Below, piece after piece: positions 1 to 4,998 of a DNA stretch of 5,800 bases. This DNA is from Lentisphaerota bacterium (GTDB lineage: Bacteria > Verrucomicrobiota > Kiritimatiellia > RFP12 > UBA3636), in assembly GCA_012511845.1 (NCBI GenBank), contig JAAZFF010000308.1, forward strand, positions 1 through 5,800, read 5' to 3'. The notes under the pieces are model-generated. The model saw only the letters and a list, made by a program, of their open reading frames with translations. It had not been told where the DNA came from and made no database searches. Position 1 is the first letter of the stretch. Each line of letters starts with the position of its first letter. Both the position numbers and the translations under genes were made by a program.

Positions 1-520
1 ATCAGTTTACCCCGACTACAATATACGTGTTGTGAATATGGGGGTAAGTGGAAACACTTCGCGTGATCTCAGAAATCGCTGGCAGTGTGATGTGATTGAT
101 CTCAAGCCGGATTGGGTATCAGTCATGATCGGTCTAAATGATGTATGGCGTCAGTTCGACAGTCCGTTAGTGAAGGAATCACACGTTTATCCGGAAGAAT
201 ACAAAGAAGCACTTGAAGAAATAATTACCGGTACCAAACCAAATGTTAAGGGAATGGTATTAATGCCTCCCGTATTCTGGGAATTGAACAAGGACGATCC
301 GATGGCTGCAATGACTATGCAGTACGGTTCAATATGTCGTGAATTGGCAGCCGAACATGACATTATTTTTGCAGATGCACAGGCATACGCTGATCGGATG
401 CTGCAGCATTGCCATCCGGCATATGTGACGTGGGATAGAGTTCACCCGAACATCCCGGGGCATAACGTTCTAGCGCATGCTTTGCTTGATGCGATTGACT
501 TCGATTTTAATCGAAAGTAA
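1..520 (+). CDS. SGNH/GDSL-family hydrolase (esterase/lipase-like), 5' end missing
   Basis: This is the C-terminal part of an SGNH hydrolase, a family of serine esterases acting on acyl or acetyl groups of lipids and polysaccharides. The frame is open from base 2, and reading starts mid-gene (IRVVNMGVSGNTSRDL). The GTG at 32 and ATG at 38 are internal codons, not the start. Visible family blocks are the Gly-containing block II (MGVSGNTS, about 38-61), block III GLND (131-142, with the oxyanion-hole Asn) and block V WDRVHP. In block V, Asp (434-436) and His (443-445) form the DxxH part of the catalytic triad. The nucleophile Ser in the GDS motif lies left of the window. The mid-region Pro-rich strand (LMPPVFWELN) and the C-terminal PGHNVLAHALLDAI helix also fit the family. 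lnt starts 3 nt after the stop, so the two are probably co-transcribed. The substrate cannot be told; acetyl-xylan, rhamnogalacturonan or lysophospholipid esters are all possible. Confidence 0.88.
   Translation, partial: SVYPDYNIRVVNMGVSGNTSRDLRNRWQCDVIDLKPDWVSVMIGLNDVWRQFDSPLVKESHVYPEEYKEALEEIITGTKPNVKGMVLMPPVFWELNKDDPMAAMTMQYGSICRELAAEHDIIFADAQAYADRMLQHCHPAYVTWDRVHPNIPGHNVLAHALLDAIDFDFNRK
498..518 (+). repeat. Short inverted repeat at the SGNH stop/lnt start junction
   Basis: ACTT-CGAT (498-505) pairs with ATCG-AAGT (510-518), with a TTTA loop and one bulged A at 514. The hairpin covers the end of the hydrolase gene up to its stop codon and ends 5 nt before the lnt ATG, so it occupies the place where a Shine-Dalgarno would sit. 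It could modulate translational coupling or be chance. It lies in coding sequence and has no U-tract, so it is not a terminator. Confidence 0.3.
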
Positions 521-523
521 TTC

Positions 524-2176
524 ATGCGGGCAACCTGGAAATCGTCGATAAACAACGCCGCTGTGCTTAAGTCACTCGGATGTCTCGCAGCAGGGGCAAG
601 TCTGGCAGTGGCATTTCCCGAAAACGCAGAACCACATGTAGCGTGGTTTGCCTTTGTGCCGCTGCTGATTATTTTGCGCTTTTCAACTCCGGGGCAAGGA
701 TTCCTGTATGGTTTCCTGCACGGAATTGGATTCTGGCTGCTGTCGATTTCCTGGCTGATGGAATTGCGAAACAATGGCGGTCCCGTTATGCTTGTTCTAA
801 TCGGTCTGACAGGTCTGAGTATCTGGTGTTCACTTTTCAGTGCTGTTTTCGGATACTCGGTATCATTATTGTGGCAGGGTGGAGACTCTGCCACAGCCGG
901 ATGGAAACGATATTTCTTTGAAACGTGGCGACCTCCTGTTATAGCATTAATATGGTGTGGAGGAGAATATCTTCGTTCGACACTGTTTACGGGCTTCGCC
1001 TGGAATGCAGTTGGGGTTTCACAAGTCTCGTACTTGCCGATTGTACAGCTTGCTTCGCTTGGCGGAGTGTATGCGGTGTCGTTTCTTGTTCTTCTGGTAA
1101 ACGGTGCACTGGCAGGTGTGTGTGTGCGGTTATGGCGCAATACGATGCTGCGCGAACCGAATTCCACAAGGCGACATTTTGATTTAATGACGGCACTCCT
1201 GGTCCTTTTTGTTGCAATTTACTGGGGTCGCAAACGTATTTCCGAATTGCAGGCGTCCGGGCAGTCTTCGGAACGTCTTTCTGTTGTAGCCATAGATCCT
1301 GATTTGCCTTGCATTTTCAGCATCAATGAATCTGAAAACATTAAAATTGCATACAGTAATTTGTACGAAAAAACCGATGCTTTGTCACTGAACGCCGATC
1401 TGGTAGTGTGGCCGGAGACTTCGCTGCCATCGTGTATGCCAGACAAAGTACTTGAAAAGAACATGTTGCGGTTTGCCTCACAAATCGGTGCGCCCATTCT
1501 TGCCGGTACAACTGAGTTCTCTCTCAATAATAAAAATGAAGAGGAATGCCGAAATTCTACATTTTTATTCGGAACAAATGGAGTAATAGAATCTGTTTAC
1601 AGTAAACAGCATCTTGTACCCTTTGGCGAGTTCCTGCCTTTTGATAAAAAGATGAAATTTCTGCAGAAATTAGCTCCGACGGGTGTTTCCTGTACACCCG
1701 GGGAAGGAGCTGTTGTAATGGAAGTAAACGGTATAAAAGTAAGTCCGCTTATTTGTTTTGAAGATACTGTAGCATCACTGTCGCGAGCAGCTGTTAAAGC
1801 AGGAGCGCAGATTCTAATAGCTCAAAGCAATGATTCCTGGTTCTACGGTTCTTCTGAAGCTGTACAACATCACGCCCAGGCGATCTTCCGTGCTGTTGAA
1901 AACGCTGTGCCACTTGTACGCTGCTCAAACCGCGGAATAACGGCTTTTGTGTCCCCTTACGGCGGGAGTCAGGAATTTCTGCTTCATACTATACCGGTTT
2001 ACAGTGGTGCAGGTTCGACCCTATATTCACGGTTTGGCGATTGGATTTTTGGAATACCATGTGCAGTAATCTTTATTGGCGTATGCATTTTTCGATTTTG
2101 GAATAAAATTTTCTGTAAATCTGACAGCAAAAGTTACAGCAAAAAGGAGGGCGATACGTCGTCAGTACCGTCATAA
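524..2176 (+). CDS. lnt: Apolipoprotein N-acyltransferase
   Basis: Lnt is an inner-membrane enzyme that transfers an acyl chain from a phospholipid to the N-terminal cysteine of apolipoproteins, the last step of lipoprotein maturation in diderms. The 550 residues are slightly longer than the roughly 510 typical of the family. Residues 1 to about 235 are hydrophobic, with several membrane segments. Residues about 245-505 form the nitrilase-like periplasmic domain. The catalytic triad is visible: Glu298 in VVWPETS, Lys361 in YSKQHLVPFGEF and Cys411 in LICFED. The later family block SNDSWF...QHHAQ...RAVEN...RCSNRGITA is also present. A last membrane helix spans about 507-526, followed by a polar Ser/Lys-rich tail. 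The ATG at 524 is chosen because the hydrophobic N-terminus with its AFPE motif follows directly; there is only a weak GAAAG as ribosome site. It follows the SGNH hydrolase gene after 3 nt. A strong AGGAGG at 2145-2150 near its 3' end has no start codon in reach. Confidence 0.96.
   Translation: MRATWKSSINNAAVLKSLGCLAAGASLAVAFPENAEPHVAWFAFVPLLIILRFSTPGQGFLYGFLHGIGFWLLSISWLMELRNNGGPVMLVLIGLTGLSIWCSLFSAVFGYSVSLLWQGGDSATAGWKRYFFETWRPPVIALIWCGGEYLRSTLFTGFAWNAVGVSQVSYLPIVQLASLGGVYAVSFLVLLVNGALAGVCVRLWRNTMLREPNSTRRHFDLMTALLVLFVAIYWGRKRISELQASGQSSERLSVVAIDPDLPCIFSINESENIKIAYSNLYEKTDALSLNADLVVWPETSLPSCMPDKVLEKNMLRFASQIGAPILAGTTEFSLNNKNEEECRNSTFLFGTNGVIESVYSKQHLVPFGEFLPFDKKMKFLQKLAPTGVSCTPGEGAVVMEVNGIKVSPLICFEDTVASLSRAAVKAGAQILIAQSNDSWFYGSSEAVQHHAQAIFRAVENAVPLVRCSNRGITAFVSPYGGSQEFLLHTIPVYSGAGSTLYSRFGDWIFGIPCAVIFIGVCIFRFWNKIFCKSDSKSYSKKEGDTSSVPS
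1680..1700 (+). repeat. Perfect 7-bp hairpin inside lnt
   Basis: CGGGTGT (1680-1686) and ACACCCG (1694-1700) are exact reverse complements around a 7-nt loop. It lies in the segment encoding the PTGVSCTPGEG turn of the nitrilase domain. No U-tract follows. The GC-rich stem in a fairly AT-rich gene stands out, but coding constraint for Gly, Val, Thr and Pro codons may explain it. Confidence 0.35.
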
Positions 2177-2281
2177 ATCTTCTGAAAATCACAAAACTTG
2201 CACGTAAAAAAGATATCGGTCACGTATTAAAAAGTAATATTTTGGGATATAAAAAAAACAATTATTTTGTGAAAATAATAC

Positions 2282-2311
2282 TTGCACACAATGAACCGGA
2301 TGTGGTAGTAT
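2282..2311 (+). promoter_or_regulatory. Sigma70-type promoter for tRNA-Asp, with A/T-rich upstream element
   Basis: The -35 box is TTGCAC (2282-2287) and the -10 box is TAGTAT (2306-2311), 18 bp apart. Immediately upstream, 2251-2281 is almost pure A/T and could act as an UP element. It contains an exact AT-only inverted repeat, ATTATTTT/AAAATAAT (2261-2268 and 2272-2279). The expected start is near 2318-2320, in or just after a G-rich discriminator (TTGGGCA), giving a 5' leader of about 45 nt before the tRNA. Strong -35 plus A/T-rich upstream DNA is usual for stable-RNA genes. The rest of the intergenic space after lnt (2177-2250) shows nothing else that I recognise. Confidence 0.65.
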
Positions 2312-2363
2312 CTTGGGCAATTCACCGATTGAGGGTTTTTGTATCTGATATCGAATTTTGAAT

Positions 2364-2440
2364 GGGAGCGTAGCACAATTGGTTAGTGCACCGGACTGTC
2401 GATCCGGAGGTCGCGAGTTCGAGTCTCGTCGCTCCCGCCA
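2364..2440 (+). tRNA. tRNA-Asp (anticodon GTC), CCA encoded
   Basis: This is a full cloverleaf. The acceptor stem is GGGAGCG (2364-2370) with CGCTCCC (2430-2436), discriminator G at 2437 and encoded CCA at 2438-2440. The D-arm is GCAC/GTGC around AATTGGTTA. The anticodon stem is CCGGA/TCCGG (2391-2395, 2403-2407) with loop CTGTCGA and anticodon GTC at 2398-2400. The variable loop is AGGTC, and the T-arm is GCGAG/CTCGT with loop TTCGAGT. G73 and the GUC anticodon are known aspartate identity elements. Loop positions 37-38 read G-A, whereas E. coli tRNA-Asp has A-C there. The gene has its own promoter upstream and a terminator 6 nt downstream, so it appears to be a single-gene transcript. Confidence 0.97.
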
Positions 2441-2446
2441 TTTTAT

Positions 2447-2476
2447 AAGCCGTCTCTTTTGAGCGGCTTTTCTTTT
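2447..2476 (+). terminator. Rho-independent terminator after tRNA-Asp
   Basis: AAGCCG (2447-2452) pairs with CGGCTT (2464-2469). After a bulged T, CTC pairs with GAG around a TTTT loop, making a 9-bp stem. A T-rich tail (TTCTTTT, with T's continuing from the stem end) follows. The position right after the CCA end fits termination of the tRNA transcript. Any read-through would enter uppP. Confidence 0.85.
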
Positions 2477-2481
2477 AACTG

Positions 2482-2500
2482 TTTGAAGCCGTCCTTCAAA
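2482..2500 (+). repeat. Inverted repeat in the uppP leader
   Basis: TTTGAAG (2482-2488) and CTTCAAA (2494-2500) are exact reverse complements with a 5-nt loop CCGTC. It lies between the tRNA terminator and the uppP start, 23 nt before the ATG. It could be an operator, a leader hairpin or a second weak terminator (only a short T-rich run follows). I see no convincing uppP promoter in 2477-2523. Confidence 0.45.
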
Positions 2501-2523
2501 TCATCTTTCTTACACCAAATAAA

Positions 2524-3309
2524 ATGCTTGAAGTATTAAAAGTTGCAGCAATGGGTGTGCTGCAGGGCGTGACAGAGTTTTTACCAGTCAGCAGTTCAGG
2601 TCATCTTGTTTTAGCTAAGCATTTTTTTGGAATAAAATCCTCAGGACCATCTCTTGAAATTTTCCTGCATAGCGGGACGCTAGTTACTATAATAATCTTT
2701 TATCGGCGAAAACTTTGGGATCTTATAACCGGCATATTTCAACTTGAAAGAATGTCAATTTTGTATGCGCTTTGGGTTTTGTTTTCCATGGTCCCGGTTT
2801 TTATCCTTCATATTTTCACCGGTAATGTACTAGTTAAAAGCTATGGCAGTCCAATAATAGTTGCCAGTATGCTTTGCTTGACAGGCGTTTTTTTGCTTTC
2901 CTCCATCTTTATTAATAACAATAAGGATAAAGAACGACCTTTTACTTGGCAGGATTCCATGATAATGAGTCTTGCTCAAGCACTTGCTTTACTTCCTGGA
3001 ATAAGTCGTTCAGGTATCACAATCTACAGTGGTCGCCTTGCAGGTGTGAAGCCGGAAGATGCAGCTGAGTTTTCATTTATTATGTCACTGCCCGTAATGT
3101 TCGGTGCCATTATTCTGGATTTGTTAAAAGGCGGTCCCGGAGATGTTTCTATGCCCGCCTGCTTTACGGGTGCTATTGTTGCGGCATTAACAGGATGTAT
3201 ATCAATAAGCGCTTTGATAAAGATTTTGAATAGCGGCAAACTGTGGGTTTTCGGAATCTACTGTCTTGTAGCAGGAATCATTTCATCACTGTTAATATAT
3301 CTGTTATAG
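2524..3309 (+). CDS. uppP: Undecaprenyl-diphosphatase (UppP/BacA family)
   Basis: UppP is an integral membrane enzyme that dephosphorylates undecaprenyl diphosphate to the monophosphate, regenerating the lipid carrier for peptidoglycan and other surface polymers; overproduction gives bacitracin resistance in other bacteria. The 261 residues are near the family norm of about 265-275. The first signature is at residues 14-27: Q14xxxE18 (the family's (E/Q)xxxE motif), then FLPVSSSGH. The second is LPGISRSG, with Arg162 in the expected catalytic position, followed by GRLAG and the SFIMSLPVMFGA helix. Hydrophobic segments fill the rest, as expected for a polytopic protein, and the C-terminus is a hydrophobic helix ending IISSLLIYLL. 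The ATG at 2524 fits the short family N-terminus, but no Shine-Dalgarno precedes it (CACCAAATAAA). It is the first gene of a three-gene run; the next start is 5 nt past its stop. Confidence 0.96.
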   Translation: MLEVLKVAAMGVLQGVTEFLPVSSSGHLVLAKHFFGIKSSGPSLEIFLHSGTLVTIIIFYRRKLWDLITGIFQLERMSILYALWVLFSMVPVFILHIFTGNVLVKSYGSPIIVASMLCLTGVFLLSSIFINNNKDKERPFTWQDSMIMSLAQALALLPGISRSGITIYSGRLAGVKPEDAAEFSFIMSLPVMFGAIILDLLKGGPGDVSMPACFTGAIVAALTGCISISALIKILNSGKLWVFGIYCLVAGIISSLLIYLL

Positions 3310-3314
3310 CTGAT

Positions 3315-3860
3315 ATGGAAAAGAACGAAAGAGATTTTGGCATGACGAGCCTGCCCGTGGTCGGGCTTGTTTCAAAATCCTCTTTGCGAATTCACTCTCT
3401 TGGCGAAGTCGATGAGCTGAGCAGCCACATAGGTCTTCTTACAGCCATCCTTCCTGAATCCTGCAGCGATTTGCTGCAGAAACTTGAATGCATACAACGA
3501 ACTCTTTTTGCCACCGGGGCAGTTTTATCAGGTAGCAATAAATGCGGCAAATACACTGCTTTTATAAATAATACTCTTCATGATTTAGAGCAGTGGAAAG
3601 CAGCTTATGAAGAGGAGGCGGGGGCGTTAAGCGGTTTTATTATCCCATCAGGACACACTGCTTCCTGCCAGGCTCATATCTGCAGGTCGGTCTGTCGCAG
3701 GACAGAGCGTTCAATTGTATCTCTCTGCGAGCAGGAATCTGATATTGAAGATATAACAAAATACATTTTACCTTTTATAAATACTCTATCGAATTTCTTT
3801 TTTACGGTTGTGAGAGTTATTAATAAACGTCTGAAAATTGGAGAAAAAGAATATGAATGA
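3315..3860 (+). CDS. PduO-type corrinoid (cob(I)alamin) adenosyltransferase, divergent
   Basis: Family members transfer the adenosyl group of ATP to the cobalt of cob(I)alamin, making coenzyme B12 in the cytoplasm as homotrimers. The 181 residues match the family length. Recognisable parts are GEVDELSSHIG (30-40, with the conserved Asp33), IQRTLFATGAVLSG, GFIIPSGH (107-114), the signature RSVCRRTER (124-132, Arg128, Glu131 and Arg132 kept) and INTLSNFFF (155-163). Two motifs are altered. The N-terminal ATP-binding TGDxGxT reads ERDFGMT, and the usual NRLSD reads NTLSN, losing the Arg and Asp. The start at 3315 is preferred because residues 5-13 align with the family's N-terminal motif. The ATG at 3342 has a better-placed GAAAGAGA but would cut that motif, and the ATG at 3243 lies inside uppP. 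The gene sits 5 nt after uppP and overlaps the next gene by 8 nt. It may be active on an unusual corrinoid or have a changed role. Confidence 0.82.
   Translation: MEKNERDFGMTSLPVVGLVSKSSLRIHSLGEVDELSSHIGLLTAILPESCSDLLQKLECIQRTLFATGAVLSGSNKCGKYTAFINNTLHDLEQWKAAYEEEAGALSGFIIPSGHTASCQAHICRSVCRRTERSIVSLCEQESDIEDITKYILPFINTLSNFFFTVVRVINKRLKIGEKEYE
3840..3843 (+). promoter_or_regulatory. Shine-Dalgarno GGAG that sets the start of the URO-D-like gene
   Basis: GGAG lies 9 nt before the ATG at 3853, inside the end of the adenosyltransferase gene. It supports the ATG over an in-frame TTG at 3838, which overlaps the site itself and would add only five residues. Confidence 0.6.
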
Positions 3861-4962
3861 CACGTGTGCCCCTTTTTTTACTGAGGAAGATTGGACTCGC
3901 ATTGAGCGAGATTGGACAGCGTGGTGGAATCATGACTTGTCGCGTCCGATGTTAATGGGTGGAGAGATTGTGCCTAGAGACAGGAAGTTGCCTGATTGGT
4001 GGAGTTGGATGTACGGTGGAATTCCATTTGATATTCCTGTTGAAGACATAGCCTCAGAAGTATGGGATATTGTCTCGAATATCAGATGTCTGGGAGATTC
4101 CTGGCCTCGTACGTGGGTCAATTTCGGTGCAGGAACAGGGGCAGCATTTCTTGGAGGTGAAGGTGCTCCAGATTTTAATACTATATGGTTTACACCGGGA
4201 AAATGGGAGGGTAAATCATTACGCGAGATTCAACCGGAATTTGATCCGGAAAACTCCTGGTGGAGGAGGGTTCAGGATCTGACAAAAGCTCTTGTTGATA
4301 AATTCGACGGACGTGCACAAGTTGGTTTTACGGATATTGGCGGTAATATGGATATTGTCGCCTCGTTACGTGGTTCTGAAGCTGTTTTGATGGATACAAT
4401 AGATGATCCTGAAGGAATCGGTGAGCTTTGTGCAACAATTACTAGATTATGGTTACAATATTTCGAAGAACAATGCAGCCTGATATTGCCTGTAGGTCGC
4501 GGCACGAGTTCGTGGTCACCGCTGTGGAGTCCGAAGCGCACGTATATGCTTCAAAGCGACATTTCATATATGATCAGTCCTGCTGATTTCGAGCGTTGGG
4601 TTGCACCCGACTTGAATGAGTGCTGCAGCAAAATGGAACATGGCTTCTATCATCTTGATGGCAAGGGGCAATTGCCTCATCTTGATATTCTGCTTTCTAT
4701 ACCCGAACTGCGGGGCATTCAGTGGATCCCCGGAGATGGGCAGCCTTCCTCCAGTGATCCGATCTGGTGGCCAATTTATAAACGAATAAGAGATGCGGGA
4801 AAACTTGTTCAGATATTCTCCAAATGGAGGGGTGCATTGAAAATGGCAGAGGAAATCCCGCTGACAGGTTTCGCTATAGATGTGTCTGGCGAGGAGGGTA
4901 TTGACCTTTCCGATCTGTTAGAAGAAATGCAGAAGAAGAACGCTTCAGTACGAGACTGGTAA
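3853..4962 (+). CDS. URO-D superfamily protein (uroporphyrinogen decarboxylase / corrinoid methyltransferase-like), Trp-rich
   Basis: This 369-residue protein resembles the URO-D/MtaA-CmuA superfamily of TIM-barrel proteins, which includes heme-pathway decarboxylases and methyltransferases acting with corrinoid proteins. The clearest region is the C-terminal half: FYHLDGKGQLPHLD (265-278) and then IQWIPGDGQP (289-298), resembling the barrel strand and loop where methyltransferase members carry a zinc-binding HxC. Here it reads H267-x-D269, so the usual Cys ligand is absent. It is not a heme-pathway HemE by length pattern or N-terminus. The composition is striking: 23 tryptophans (about 6%), including four WW pairs, starting from the N-terminal EEDWTRIERDWTAWW stretch. 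There is no signal peptide or membrane segment, so it should be cytosolic. It overlaps the adenosyltransferase gene by 8 nt, suggesting coupled translation. No gene for a corrinoid-binding protein or reductive activase is in view. The substrate is unknown. Confidence 0.7.
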   Translation: MNDTCAPFFTEEDWTRIERDWTAWWNHDLSRPMLMGGEIVPRDRKLPDWWSWMYGGIPFDIPVEDIASEVWDIVSNIRCLGDSWPRTWVNFGAGTGAAFLGGEGAPDFNTIWFTPGKWEGKSLREIQPEFDPENSWWRRVQDLTKALVDKFDGRAQVGFTDIGGNMDIVASLRGSEAVLMDTIDDPEGIGELCATITRLWLQYFEEQCSLILPVGRGTSSWSPLWSPKRTYMLQSDISYMISPADFERWVAPDLNECCSKMEHGFYHLDGKGQLPHLDILLSIPELRGIQWIPGDGQPSSSDPIWWPIYKRIRDAGKLVQIFSKWRGALKMAEEIPLTGFAIDVSGEEGIDLSDLLEEMQKKNASVRDW

Positions 4963-4998
4963 AAAGCGTGCCCAAGACCCGGCAAGCCGTGCAGTGCC
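4963..4998. other. Convergent intergenic gap, no clear terminator
   Basis: Only 36 nt separate the stops of the URO-D-like gene (plus) and the GH130 gene (minus). The only symmetry is GGCAAG (4981-4986) with CTTGCC (5003-5008) around a 16-nt spacer, reaching into the GH130 gene end. There is no T-tract right after it on either strand, so it is a weak candidate for a shared terminator. Confidence 0.4.

Noticed and set aside
442..1167. 241-codon open frame on the minus strand
   Set aside because: It lies antisense over the SGNH and lnt genes, which are firmly identified. Its translation is low-complexity in character (many Pro, Arg, Ser and Thr), with no recognisable motif.
1680..1700. Hairpin in lnt as an attenuator or internal terminator
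   Set aside because: No U-tract follows, and the segment encodes an intact part of the nitrilase domain. I keep it only as a repeat.
2261..2279. AT-only inverted repeat as terminator of lnt
   Set aside because: The stem has no G-C pairs and no T-tract follows. It lies just upstream of the -35 box and fits an A/T-rich promoter element better.
3243..3314. Upstream ATG extension of the adenosyltransferase
   Set aside because: It would lie within the end of uppP and adds 24 residues with no counterpart in the family. The ATG at 3315 already gives the complete N-terminal motif.
3838..3852. TTG start for the URO-D-like gene
   Set aside because: It overlaps the GGAG ribosome site and adds only five residues. 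The ATG at 3853 has the correct spacing.
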